41,923 nucleotides of DNA, taken from Leptolyngbya sp. FACHB-8. GTDB taxonomy: Bacteria; Cyanobacteriota; Cyanobacteriia; Elainellales; Elainellaceae. Where the stretch lies: contig NZ_JACJOO010000030.1 of assembly GCF_014695575.1 (NCBI RefSeq), positions 1 to 41,923 of the forward strand. Reading direction: 5' to 3'. Both the position numbers and the translations under genes were made by a program. The notes beneath the pieces were generated by a model. The model was not told the DNA's origin and did not search any database. It saw only the letters and a list, made by a program, of their open reading frames with translations. This document shows, in pieces, positions 7,396-16,252 of this stretch; positions within the stretch are counted from its first letter, which is position 1, and every line of letters starts with the position of its first letter.

Positions 7396-9330
7396 TCAAA
7401 CAAAGTAGCGGGCCACGGCAAGCGCTCCCAGGGTTGAGTCACCCGACTGAAAGCGCATGCCTGTCACCTCAACCACAAAGTCCCCCGAGGCAGCAAAGGT
7501 TGCCTGAGTGTTATTGACTGCCAAAAACTGCCGTCCCTGCCAGGCAAAGAATACGCCCTCACTTGCCCGTAGCCCCTGGATTCCACCCTGGCGCGCATTC
7601 TTATCCCGATAAGCAGCCTGAGCAGCAGCAGCCAAAGTTGCCGTTCGTTGCAGGCCTGCGTTAAAAAGGCCAACCGGACGGTTACTTGTCGCAGGATTGC
7701 CGTCATAGTCGAGACGAATGCGATCGCCCCCTGCCGCATTGAAATCCATAATTCGATCCATCGGGGCCAAGCGGGAGTTAGCCAAGGCTAATGCCTGACC
7801 AGCTCCCTGGTATTCAAATACATCGCGCCCTGTGCCCCCAGAAAGGCGATCGCCCCCTGTGCCCCCATTCAGCGTATCGTTACCTGCCGCACCCGAAAGT
7901 GTGTCGTTACTTGCAAAACCCAGCAGTAAATCGGCTCCTGTCGTCCCAACTAAGGTATTTGCCGCCGCATTTCCTCGAAAGATTGAATAGGGATCATTAT
8001 CAGTCAGCGTCACCGTTGCCGAATTGACGGAGCCAATCGTATAGCCACTGTCAGCAACCAACGATAGCTGTACCGTTTCCGTAGCCTCAGCCAGGCTGTC
8101 ATCCACTGCAGTAATCGGCAGATCCGCGTAAGTCGCTCCGGCAGCCATCACAATGGCTCCGCTCAGGCTGGTATAGTCTGCGGTCGGGGTTGCTTGCCCG
8201 GTTCCTGCCGCAATGGAATAGTAGAGGGTTAGAGCCGTGCTGGTATCCCCTGTGCGGGTAAAACGGAAGCGACCGGGATTACTGCCAGCTTCAGAGGCAG
8301 TAGCATCAATCGCTTGAAGCGTAACGACCGGCAGAGCGGGTGGACCATCATTATCTAACAGTGTGATAGTTGCCTGGGTTGAGGACGCCAAATCATAGTT
8401 CGTCCCGTCCACCAGGGTGAGAATAAGCGTTTCATCCCCTTCTACGAGGCTGTCATCCAAAGCTGTAATGTCAAGGATCGTGCTGGTTGCGTTAGGGGCG
8501 ATCGCCACCGTTCCCGTCAACATTGGCCCATAATCTTCACCGGATGCCGATCCACTGATCAGATACTGCACAACTAATTCTTGACTGAGATCGCTGCCAG
8601 TGCGGCTGATTTGGAACTGGCCTGGGGAGCCGCTGCCTTCGGTGAGAGTAGAGGTGAGGGGGGCGATCGCCACAATCGGCGTCAAAGAGGGCCGCGTAGC
8701 CGTGACGCGAATATCATCAATTCCAATCCACTCATCACTCCCACTCGCATTGGCCGTCATGATGCGAATTTGAAGCCGCTCCTTGTTTTCAGCAGCACCA
8801 GGAAGCGCCACACTAACGTTGGTGACAAGAGTAGCCGTATCAGGGCCACCACTGGCATCGGCCACGTACCCTGCTGGTAAGTTCATAAACTCGCCTGCAT
8901 CCCCAATGCGGTACTGCAAAGCGACGGGCTGAATCGAGTTGTTAGGAGAACTGTCTAAATCTCGTAGGCGGTATGAAAGCTGAATGTTGGTGACACCCGT
9001 TGTATCAAGGTAGAGAACAATATGCGGAGCATCCGCTGTGCCCGAACCATTTAGAGCAACGGTAGGATCATCAACCAATTCAAATTCTGCGACCCCACCT
9101 ACTGTCAGGAATCCAGGAGCAATCTCGTTGGCATTGACATCTATGGGGGTACCACTGCCATCTAAAAGAATCAGTTGCGGGCTAGCCCCAATACTGCCAG
9201 TCAAGCCATCGCCTCGAAACCCTTGAATGCTGGGAACACCACTCCAGTTATCAGCCTCCACAATTTGCCCTGTGTTGCTCCAATCTTGGAAAAAGTCAGC
9301 CGTTGCAATACGAAAATAGTCAGCCGTCAT
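7396..9330 (-). CDS. Calx-beta / RTX-repeat surface protein
   Basis: A 644-residue acidic, Cys-poor protein with modular architecture. Residues 1-210 form an all-beta adhesin-like domain; two Calx-beta domains follow at about 215-330 and 335-450, each ending in an LxDND-type calcium site; RTX-type repeats lie at about 455-510 (GxDxLxGxxGxDxLxGGxGxDxL pattern). The C-terminal 130 residues have the LAVN...ASGDFVVEVTG pattern seen in cyanobacterial putative surface proteins ('bluetail' domain as I recall). There is no N-terminal signal peptide, as expected for type I secretion substrates with C-terminal signals. It probably binds calcium and sits on the cell surface. No transporter genes are adjacent. 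Confidence 0.85.
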   Translation of the reverse strand: MTADYFRIATADFFQDWSNTGQIVEADNWSGVPSIQGFRGDGLTGSIGASPQLILLDGSGTPIDVNANEIAPGFLTVGGVAEFELVDDPTVALNGSGTADAPHIVLYLDTTGVTNIQLSYRLRDLDSSPNNSIQPVALQYRIGDAGEFMNLPAGYVADASGGPDTATLVTNVSVALPGAAENKERLQIRIMTANASGSDEWIGIDDIRVTATRPSLTPIVAIAPLTSTLTEGSGSPGQFQISRTGSDLSQELVVQYLISGSASGEDYGPMLTGTVAIAPNATSTILDITALDDSLVEGDETLILTLVDGTNYDLASSTQATITLLDNDGPPALPVVTLQAIDATASEAGSNPGRFRFTRTGDTSTALTLYYSIAAGTGQATPTADYTSLSGAIVMAAGATYADLPITAVDDSLAEATETVQLSLVADSGYTIGSVNSATVTLTDNDPYSIFRGNAAANTLVGTTGADLLLGFASNDTLSGAAGNDTLNGGTGGDRLSGGTGRDVFEYQGAGQALALANSRLAPMDRIMDFNAAGGDRIRLDYDGNPATSNRPVGLFNAGLQRTATLAAAAQAAYRDKNARQGGIQGLRASEGVFFAWQGRQFLAVNNTQATFAASGDFVVEVTGMRFQSGDSTLGALAVARYFV

Positions 9331-9821
9331 GGTGGGCGTTCCCAGGTGAATGAATCGGTAATGAATACGTAAGTTGAGTTGTTTTCTTCCAGTTCTTTCC
9401 GAAAACAGCCGCGATTCTACGCATCCCGTCTCATTCTTGGCCTGACAGAATTTGTTCCCATCAGGGAAAGTTAGGGATTTACAGGAAATTTATGGGAGCT
9501 CAGGTGTTTTTGAAGGGAACACTGTGAGTAGATTTTCTGAATGCATTAATTTTTCCTTCGAACGCACAGAGGTTTCCCGCCCAAATCAAGGCGTAGACTC
9601 ACGTTCACTGCTTCCAGGGAAATCGTGTCACCCCTCTCAATCCAGTCTTTAAGGGCTTATGCTAAAAGAGGTTTCCTGAGTAGGTTAAGGTGTGATAGCA
9701 ATCACTCCATATCCCAGGGGTTTCGTCACCGATCCAGAATGAAAACTAAGCTACGTTAACCCTAGAGAATCTTCCGCTATTCTTTAGCAAACCCTTCAAT
9801 AACATTAGGCTGGGTTTCCAG
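9331..9821. other. Intergenic region between divergent surface-protein and HD genes
   Basis: About 490 bp. It must hold promoters for both neighbours. I see no tRNA, palindromic element or convincing gene; a 66-codon plus-strand frame (9452-9652) lacks recognisable features. Confidence 0.55.
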
Positions 9822-10673
9822 ATGTTTAACGCTACAGAACTCCTGATTTCCGACTTCGTGACCAAGCTCAAGGAGGGATACCGCCATACCTATGGGGGCT
9901 TAAAGTCTGACTATGAGGACATTATTGGTTGGGTTGGCGCAATGGCGCTAGAAAACATCGCCAACAGTGATGCCCTCTACCATAACGTCGAGCACACCAT
10001 TCTCGTTACCCTCGTTGGTCAGGAAATCTTACGGGGTAAGCATATCCGAGAAGGGGGGGTGTCCTGCGAAGACTGGCTCCACTTTATCGTTTCCCTGGTT
10101 TGCCATGATATTGGTTACGTCAAGGGCGTTTGTCGTGAAGACCGGGATGGTTATTACGCTACAGGCCAGAGCGAGCACAGAGTAAGCCTGCCAGCAGGGG
10201 CCTCTGATGCCAGCCTGACTCCCTATCACGTCGATCGCGCCAAGCTGTTTGTAGACGAGCGGTTTGGTAGCAACCGTCTGATCGACGCTGACATCGTGAA
10301 AAAGAATATTGAGTTGACTCGCTTCCCTGTCCCGAGCGATGAGGATCACCAGGACACAATGAATTATCCTGGGCTAGTGCGGGCCGCCGACCTCATCGGT
10401 CAGCTCAGTGACCCCCGCTACCTCAAGAAGATTGGCGCACTCTACTACGAATTCGAAGAAACTGGAGTGAACCAGCATTTGGGGTACAGCCACCCCGGTG
10501 ACCTGCGGAAAAACTACCCCACCTTCTACTGGAAAGGAGTTTTCCCCTATGTGAAGGATGGTCTCCGGTACCTCGCACTAACTCAGCAGGGACAGCAGAT
10601 CATTGCCAACCTGTACTCCAACGTTTTTGTCGTCGAGCATGATGATGTCGCCCTGCCTATGGTGCAGGTCTAA
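9822..10673 (+). CDS. HD-domain metal-dependent phosphohydrolase (Npun_R2479-type)
   Basis: A 283-residue soluble protein. The metal site is visible as YHNVEH (residues 53-58) and CHDIGY (His95-Asp96). These are arranged as in HD/PDEase enzymes, where His, His-Asp and a later Asp (about 204, in VRAADLIGQLSD) bind one or two metals. It matches a cyanobacterial family I recall as 'Npun_R2479 family HD domain metalloprotein'; the substrate is unknown, and a nucleotide phosphodiesterase role is plausible. ATG 9822 is the natural start. It is followed by a perfect long hairpin, so it appears to be monocistronic. Confidence 0.78.
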   Translation: MFNATELLISDFVTKLKEGYRHTYGGLKSDYEDIIGWVGAMALENIANSDALYHNVEHTILVTLVGQEILRGKHIREGGVSCEDWLHFIVSLVCHDIGYVKGVCREDRDGYYATGQSEHRVSLPAGASDASLTPYHVDRAKLFVDERFGSNRLIDADIVKKNIELTRFPVPSDEDHQDTMNYPGLVRAADLIGQLSDPRYLKKIGALYYEFEETGVNQHLGYSHPGDLRKNYPTFYWKGVFPYVKDGLRYLALTQQGQQIIANLYSNVFVVEHDDVALPMVQV

Positions 10674-10687
10674 TCTCGCCCCTTGAC

Positions 10688-10750
10688 CCCCAAAGCTAGA
10701 AACCGCATTTATCGACAGCACTGTCGGTAAATGCGGTTTCTAGCTTTGGG
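10688..10750. terminator. Very long stem-loop between the HD gene and deoC
   Basis: A stem of about 30 bp (10688-10717 with 10720-10750, one small bulge) has a 2-nt apex. It begins with CCCAAAGCTAGAAACC. There is no clear T-run, so it may be a palindromic element that also stops transcription. Confidence 0.6.
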
Positions 10751-10884
10751 ACCTTGTCCTATTGGTGGAGGCGCAAAACATCTGATTAATATAGCTTTTC
10801 AATCTGCTTTCAGGTTGTCAATTCGGAAGCCCTTGTGGAAGCATGGAAAGAGTGACTCCCTTGCCCTCCGGATAGAAGCAACCC

Positions 10885-11592
10885 ATGGCTAAACCGTATG
10901 TCGATCTCGATCTGGCAGGCTTGATCGATCATTCCTTTCTCCTCCAAACCGCTACACCGGAGCAAATCGCCAAAATTTGTGAGGAAGCCGATCGCTTTCG
11001 GTTTGCGGCTGTCTGCGTCTTACCGACTTATGTGCGTCAGGCTGTAGATTTGCTCAAAAATAAATCTCCAAACGTCTGTACCGTTATTGGCTTTCCCACG
11101 GGGGCCAATACCTCAGCCGTAAAGCTCTACGAAGCCCAGGAAGCGGCTGAGAGCGGTGCAACCGAGCTAGATGTCGTACTAAACCTGGGTTTGTTAAAAA
11201 CGGGGCAATCCGAAGCTGTTTACAAAGAATTGGCCGAAATTAAAGCCGAAACCGGACAGGTGATGAAAGTCATCCTTGAAACTGGTCTGCTGACGGATGC
11301 AGAAAAGAAGCTGGCAGCGGAAATTAGTATGGATGCCGGAGCTGATTTCGTCAAAACCAGCACAGGTTGGCTTGGTGGCGCAACAGTAGCCGATGTGCGT
11401 TTGCTAAAAGAAGTGACGCGCGATCGCATCGGCATCAAAGCTTCCGGAGGTATCCGTACGGTGGAGCAGGCCCTCGACCTGGTCATGGCAGGCGCCACCC
11501 GGTTGGGAACCTCTCAGGGAGTACAACTGATCAACCAATTGGAAGGGCTCGATCTAAGCCAAGTGGAGGAGGAGACGCTGCAAGAATACTAG
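10885..11592 (+). CDS. deoC: Deoxyribose-phosphate aldolase
   Basis: A 235-residue TIM-barrel aldolase that converts 2-deoxyribose-5-phosphate to glyceraldehyde-3-phosphate and acetaldehyde, salvaging deoxynucleoside sugars. The Schiff-base lysine is Lys157 in DFVKTSTGW; the helper residues are Asp96 (ELDVVLN) and Lys185 (GIKASGGIR). Length and motifs are complete. It is 34 bp upstream of recO on the same strand, an arrangement that suggests co-transcription of deoC-recO-MFS. Confidence 0.95.
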   Translation: MAKPYVDLDLAGLIDHSFLLQTATPEQIAKICEEADRFRFAAVCVLPTYVRQAVDLLKNKSPNVCTVIGFPTGANTSAVKLYEAQEAAESGATELDVVLNLGLLKTGQSEAVYKELAEIKAETGQVMKVILETGLLTDAEKKLAAEISMDAGADFVKTSTGWLGGATVADVRLLKEVTRDRIGIKASGGIRTVEQALDLVMAGATRLGTSQGVQLINQLEGLDLSQVEEETLQEY

Positions 11593-11626
11593 TCAGCTCT
11601 CAACTCCCCATTTACGGAGCAGGTAC

Positions 11627-12670
11627 ATGCCAGGAACCTATAAGGCAACAGGAATCAATTTGAAGGGAGTACCGATGGGGGAGAGCGATCGCCTCCTGAC
11701 CATACTCACCCGTGAGTACGGCCTGCTCCGAGCCGTCGCGCCCGGTTCTCGCAAACATGAGTCAGGGTTACGCGGGCGTAGTGGGTTGTTTGTGGTCAAC
11801 GATCTCTTCCTGGCGAAGGGGCGAGGGCTCGACAAAATTATTCAGGCCGACAGTTTGGAATCCTTTCCAAAACTAAGCCTGGACCTACGGAAGCTAACTG
11901 CTGCTCAATATTTAGCAGAACTTGCCCTCTATCAGGCTCTCAGTGAGCAACCCCAGCACGACTTATTCGACACTCTGCAGGCTAGTTTGAGCCAGCTTGA
12001 ACAAGCGGATGGTGAAGACATTCTTCCGTTGCTCGTGCAAGGTATTATGCAGATGATACGGTTAGCCGGGGTCGCCCCTGAGGTCGAACTCTGCTCAGTG
12101 ACGCGCAAGCCCATTGCGGAAGGCAACACTCAGGCTCGCTGGCAGGCTGGGTTTCACCCCGCCGCAGGGGGTTTGGTGCAACTTTCAGTGTTTGACAAAA
12201 TCACTCACCGGGAACGATACGCTCCCACAGGAGATGATCCGGCTTTCCCTGATGTTGTGCCATTCGCTAACAATAGAAACAGCACCCGTGAGGGAGAAGC
12301 AGGAAGTACGTCCCCGGAACCAAAACCAAGTGCCTTTCAAACCCAGTCTGCTCCCACCCCTGAACGTCGTGATGTTCAAGAAGGAACCCTCGTGCGACAG
12401 TCTCGAGGCTCCTACCGCTCTCGGGCTCCTGTTGCCGGAACCCGTCTGACCGCTAATGAGTTGGCCTTACTTCGTCAACTTGGGCGATCGCCCCAAACCG
12501 GGTCAGAGGAGCCCTTTGTGGCTTCCGCCTACCCGTCTGAAACATGGCTTGCTATGGAGCGAGCTCTGCGCTACTACGCGCAGTACCACCTTGAACGCAC
12601 CATTCAATCAGCCAGCCTGATGGACTCGTGCTTTGCTCCGTTACCGTCTACGGTTTTGCCCCACGCATGA
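11627..12670 (+). CDS. recO: DNA repair protein RecO
   Basis: A 347-residue protein. The N-terminal OB-fold is clear (TYKATGINLKGVPMGESDRLLTILT...GLLRAVAPGSRK), followed by the helical domain (LDLRKLTAAQYLAELALYQAL). RecO loads RecA with RecF/RecR at single-stranded gaps. It is longer than E. coli RecO (about 240) because of a polar, low-complexity insert at about residues 200-270 (PFANNRNSTREGEAGSTSPEPK...). The Cys residues of the zinc knuckle found in many RecO proteins are mostly absent: only one Cys is visible before the insert. Its stop overlaps the next start as ATGA. Confidence 0.9.
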   Translation: MPGTYKATGINLKGVPMGESDRLLTILTREYGLLRAVAPGSRKHESGLRGRSGLFVVNDLFLAKGRGLDKIIQADSLESFPKLSLDLRKLTAAQYLAELALYQALSEQPQHDLFDTLQASLSQLEQADGEDILPLLVQGIMQMIRLAGVAPEVELCSVTRKPIAEGNTQARWQAGFHPAAGGLVQLSVFDKITHRERYAPTGDDPAFPDVVPFANNRNSTREGEAGSTSPEPKPSAFQTQSAPTPERRDVQEGTLVRQSRGSYRSRAPVAGTRLTANELALLRQLGRSPQTGSEEPFVASAYPSETWLAMERALRYYAQYHLERTIQSASLMDSCFAPLPSTVLPHA

Positions 12671-14247
12671 TGCAACGGTTTAACTCTGATTTAGACATCT
12701 CCTACAAAGCGTCCAAAATGGGCGAGGAAGAGGTTTGCGAACTCGCAAATCTAGACGATAACGGGGTCAGCGCACGTTCTGCTGCGCCACCCCAATCGGA
12801 TCATCACTTGGATGGGACCGAAGAGGACGTTAGTGGCTCCGATACTCAGTCCACAGAAACTGGGTCACAAAATGGGCACACGGCCGCTTCCAACCCAGAA
12901 TCCCCTACAACTAGCCAACCGGTTGGAATATCGCCCCCTACTGAAGCAGAAGCTGAGGTTGCCATTGAACGGGGTTTCTGGCCTGTACTCCGGAATACAA
13001 ACTTCCTGTCGCTCTGGAGTGGACAAGTTTTTTCTCAGTTAGCCGACAAAGTCTACCTGGTGCTGATGATTATGATCATCACCACTCAGATTCAGAGCAC
13101 AGGGCAAACGGTGAGTGGGTGGGTGTCCTCTATCATGGTGGCGTTCACCATTCCAGCGGTGCTCTTTGGCTCAGTCGCCGGGGTTTTTGTCGATTACTGG
13201 CCTAAAAAAGGGGTTCTGGTTCTGACCAATCTGCTGCGTGGGGTGCTGGTACTCCTACTTCCGCTGTTGCTGGGCGTTGCTGGGGTAGGGTCGATCGCCG
13301 GAGTTCCCATAGATTTTGGCGTCCTGCTGGCAGTCACATTCCTGGTTTCAACCCTGACTCAGTTCTTCTCCCCCGCAGAACAGGCCATTATTCCTCTACT
13401 GGTCGAGCGACGTCATCTCCTCTCTGCCAATTCCCTCTACACCACAACAATGATGGCCTCGGTGATCATTGGCTTTGCTGTCGGTGAACCGTTGCTGGGT
13501 CTGGCCGATCGCGTCATCGCCCCGTCTATTGGTGCTGGCAACTTAGGGAAAGAGTTGCTGGTAGGTGGCAGCTATGTCATCGCCGCTGTACTGCTGTTGT
13601 TGATTCGGCCCCATGAGCCGAGCGATCGCCCGCACCGAGAGCAACCTCCTGTCTGGCAAGAAATCCGTGATGGTGTGCGCTATCTCAACAGCCAGCCTCG
13701 CGTTCGGGCAGCCTTACTACAACTGGTGATGCTCTTCTCCATCTTCGCAGCCTTAGCGGTACTGGCCGTTCGGATGGCTGAGGTCATGCCAACACTGGCC
13801 TCCTCTCAATTTGGCTTCCTGCTAGCTGCCGGTGGCATCGGTATGGGTCTTGGGGCACTGTTGGTCGGGCATATTGGGCACGATTTCTCCCGAGAACGGC
13901 TCAGCTTCTATGGCGCCATTGGCTTGGGTGCTTCTCTAGCAGTCCTCTCCTTGTTTACCCAGCAACTTGTTCCAGCTTTGTTAACCCTGGTCTGCTTAGG
14001 TGCCAGTGCTGCCGCCGTTGGTGTCCCCCTACAAACAACCATTCAGGAACAAACCCCTGAAGATATGCGAGGAAAGGTGTTTGGCTTGCAAAACAATGCC
14101 GTCAATATTGCCCTGAGCTTACCTTTAGCCCTGGCAGGCATAGCTGAAACCTTCTTGGGACTGCGGGTTGTGTTTCTGGCCCTGGCAGGATTGGCGATCG
14201 CCAGCGGCCTATTCACCTTTAGCCTCTCTCGCAAGAGCTCACCCTAA
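12667..14247 (+). CDS. MFS transporter with long acidic N-terminal tail
   Basis: A 526-residue protein. The first 95 or so residues are polar, acidic and low-complexity, with no membrane segment; then PVLRNTNFLSLWSGQVFSQLADKVY begins a 12-helix major-facilitator core of the enterobactin-exporter/DHA3-like kind. It is probably an exporter of unknown substrate. I chose ATG 12667, which overlaps the recO stop (ATGA), over the upstream GTG 12628 inside recO. The TAA stop lies in the putative target duplication (TAAGCA) of a palindromic element that starts 4 bp later. Confidence 0.85.
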   Translation: MMQRFNSDLDISYKASKMGEEEVCELANLDDNGVSARSAAPPQSDHHLDGTEEDVSGSDTQSTETGSQNGHTAASNPESPTTSQPVGISPPTEAEAEVAIERGFWPVLRNTNFLSLWSGQVFSQLADKVYLVLMIMIITTQIQSTGQTVSGWVSSIMVAFTIPAVLFGSVAGVFVDYWPKKGVLVLTNLLRGVLVLLLPLLLGVAGVGSIAGVPIDFGVLLAVTFLVSTLTQFFSPAEQAIIPLLVERRHLLSANSLYTTTMMASVIIGFAVGEPLLGLADRVIAPSIGAGNLGKELLVGGSYVIAAVLLLLIRPHEPSDRPHREQPPVWQEIRDGVRYLNSQPRVRAALLQLVMLFSIFAALAVLAVRMAEVMPTLASSQFGFLLAAGGIGMGLGALLVGHIGHDFSRERLSFYGAIGLGASLAVLSLFTQQLVPALLTLVCLGASAAAVGVPLQTTIQEQTPEDMRGKVFGLQNNAVNIALSLPLALAGIAETFLGLRVVFLALAGLAIASGLFTFSLSRKSSP

Positions 14248-14250
14248 GCA

Positions 14251-14372
14251 ACCTGAGTCCGGGTTAAGGGCTTTTTCGAGGGGCGTGCGAAGTGCACCCC
14301 TCGAAAAAGCCCTTTTTGGTGTGCGCTTTGGGCATACCAAAAAGGTCACTTGGGCTTATCCCCACCCAAGGT
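14251..14372. mobile_element. Palindromic element, family 1, copy C (122 bp)
   Basis: It starts ACCTGAGTCCGGGTTAAG and ends with a degenerate inverted copy finishing ...CCCAAGGT. It holds two hairpins: one with apex GGCGTGCGAAGTGCACC (14266-14313) and one around TTTTTGGTGTGCGC (14313-14344). Direct repeats TAAGCA (14245-14250) and TAAGTA (14373-14378) flank it. Its length equals that of copies A and D. Confidence 0.65.
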
Positions 14373-14441
14373 TAAGTAAACAAACGTGTGTAAGGCTATA
14401 CGTATTTTGGATAGGTGGGCGATCGCACTAGGACGCTTGTT

Positions 14442-14490
14442 GAAGACCTTGATTTTGCATGGATACAGCGTGCGAAAAATCAAGGTTTTC
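14442..14490. repeat. Imperfect palindrome upstream of the GT4 gene
   Basis: GAAGACCTTGATTTTGCAT and TGCGAAAAATCAAGGTTTTC are near-complementary. The core CCTTGATTTTG resembles the arm of the older palindrome at 5768-5785, so the two may be related. Confidence 0.45.
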
Positions 14491-14614
14491 CAAAAACTGT
14501 CCCGTCCGTTGGTATCAAAAACGATTAAACAATGATTAACTTGTAACAAGATAAGCATTTTGCTTTGTATCGAACGATAAAAGCTCCCTTCAGATCGTTG
14601 ATCCGTATCAGTTA

Positions 14615-15778
14615 ATGCATATAGCCTGGCTCGGAAAAAAGTCGCCCTTTTGCGGCAATGTTACCTACAGTCGTGAAGTTACAAATGCTCTGTTAGGGCG
14701 AGGCCACCGGGTCAGTTTTTTTCACTTCGCCCAGGAAAGCCCTGGTAACACCCCGGCCCATGAGGGTGAAGAGGTTTCCCTCCCCTGCCTATTTCACTCG
14801 CAGATTTATACCATTCCATCACCCCGCTCCAGCAAAATTCTGACCCAAGCATTGGAACGGCTCAAGCCCGATGTAGTTCACGCCTCATTGACACTCTCCC
14901 CACTCGACTTTGTCCTTCCAGAAATCTGCGAGGAGCTGGGCATACCACTCATTGCGACCTTCCATCCACCTTTCGACCATCGGGTTCGCAATCTCACCTC
15001 AGGTACCCAGCACCTCACCTATCAGGTTTATGCTCCTTGTCTGGCCAACTACCAGAGAGTCATTGTCTTTTCCAATCTGCAAAAGGAGCTGCTGATCCGT
15101 CTAGGGGTTCCTGCTGACGTAGTTGCGGTCATTCCCAACGGGGTGGATGCCGATAAGTATTGTGCTGGCTTCTCCACCATCAAATCTGACCTGAAGGCCG
15201 ATCGCCTCTTCCTCTATCAGGGAAGGGTTGCTCCCGAGAAGAACGTCGAATCTCTGCTCAAGGCCTGGAAGCGAGCCAAAATGAAGCCGGGTAGTAAGTT
15301 GGCGATCGTCGGCAGCGGCCCCCTGGCTGCAACACTTATGCCCTTCTACGGTCCAGAACAAGGAGTTCACTGGTTGGGGTTCGTTGCAGAAGAACAACGG
15401 CGCATTGAATTGTTGAGAGGGGCTGACGTCTTCATCTTGCCCTCATTAGTAGAAGGGCTTTCGCTCTCCCTGTTAGAAGCTATGTCCTGTGGCGTCGCTT
15501 GCTTAGCCACTGATGCCGGGGCAGACGGTGAAGTGCTCGAAAATGGGGCCGGAGTTGTACTCGGTACCCAACGGGTCTCTACGCAGCTCCAAACTCTATT
15601 ACCTCTCTTCCAAGATCACCCCGAACTGTCAGCCATGCTGGGATTGAAAGCGCGACAGCGCGTATTAGAACGCTACACGCTCAGCCGAAACATTACTCAC
15701 CTGGAGAGCTTGTACCACGAGGTTTTAGACGAGCAGCGCTCAAAGCCTGCTTTGCTCCCTTCAATTATCTCTCAGTAA
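14615..15778 (+). CDS. dgdA: GT4 glycosyltransferase, probable digalactosyldiacylglycerol synthase DgdA
   Basis: A 387-residue GT-B enzyme. The N-terminal domain starts MHIAWLGKKSPFCGNVTYSRE; the donor-binding C-terminal domain begins near residue 185 (FLYQGRVAPEKNVESLLKAW) and has the E-x7-E motif EGLSLSLLE. The N-terminus and the HASLTLSPLDFVLPEICEELG block match my memory of the cyanobacterial DgdA group (Synechocystis slr1508), which adds a second galactose to MGDG in thylakoid lipid synthesis. If that memory is wrong, 'GT4 family glycosyltransferase' still holds. Start ATG 14615. Followed by a palindromic element. Confidence 0.7.
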   Translation: MHIAWLGKKSPFCGNVTYSREVTNALLGRGHRVSFFHFAQESPGNTPAHEGEEVSLPCLFHSQIYTIPSPRSSKILTQALERLKPDVVHASLTLSPLDFVLPEICEELGIPLIATFHPPFDHRVRNLTSGTQHLTYQVYAPCLANYQRVIVFSNLQKELLIRLGVPADVVAVIPNGVDADKYCAGFSTIKSDLKADRLFLYQGRVAPEKNVESLLKAWKRAKMKPGSKLAIVGSGPLAATLMPFYGPEQGVHWLGFVAEEQRRIELLRGADVFILPSLVEGLSLSLLEAMSCGVACLATDAGADGEVLENGAGVVLGTQRVSTQLQTLLPLFQDHPELSAMLGLKARQRVLERYTLSRNITHLESLYHEVLDEQRSKPALLPSIISQ

Positions 15779-15792
15779 GATCTCTCGTTGTC

Positions 15793-15898
15793 ACTAGTAG
15801 GCTACTGCGGCCTAAGTTCGCGACTTATGTTTTTGTGTGGGGTGCTTCGCACTCCACACAAAAACATAAGTGATGGATTTCCGCCTCAGCGTACTAGT
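15793..15898. mobile_element. Palindromic element with 18-bp imperfect terminal repeats
   Basis: ACTAGTAGGCTACTGCGG (15793-15810) and CCGCCTCAGCGTACTAGT (15881-15898) match at 14 of 18 positions when inverted. The centre is a hairpin with arms of over 20 bp (15823-15871) and apex GGTGCTTCGCACT. It lies 15 bp after the GT4 stop and may act as its terminator. Confidence 0.55.
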
Positions 15899-16252
15899 AG
15901 CCCATCACATCTTACCTGGCACCCTTGGCACCTTGTGAAGTGCTAGATTGCTGCCTCCACAAGGAGCAGCAGTTTAGTAAAACTGAGGTTTTCTAGGGTT
16001 CAATCGAAGCTGCCCTATAAACGTTACAGGGTGTTATGATGGGAAAGCGCCATTTTTGCCCGTATATTACGTGGAATTTTTAGAGTTAGATCTCTAACAC
16101 TGATAAATTTCACAGGGGCTGTCCGAATCTTCTTCACGCCAATTGCTCCCAGGAGCATCATGGCATAAGTGATTGAGCAGCTTCAGGCTATGCCTGAACG
16201 AGTTGGCGTCTTGGTACCCTCCGACACCCAGATTTAAGGGGGCTTTAAGGTC
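15899..16252 (+). promoter_or_regulatory. Leader/promoter region of the secE-nusG-ribosomal operon
   Basis: About 350 bp without a gene. A TATGAT box near 16035 is a possible -10 element. A small hairpin TTCAGGC-TAT-GCCTGAA lies near 16181-16197. The tRNA-Trp gene found before secE in some bacteria is not present. An AAGG Shine-Dalgarno lies just before the GTG of secE. Confidence 0.4.

Noticed and set aside
9452-9652. 66-codon plus-strand open frame in the gap before the HD gene
   Set aside because: No similarity recognised and composition unlike the neighbouring genes.
15899-16252. tRNA-Trp before secE
   Set aside because: Searched by eye for the cloverleaf and the CCA anticodon loop; none present.
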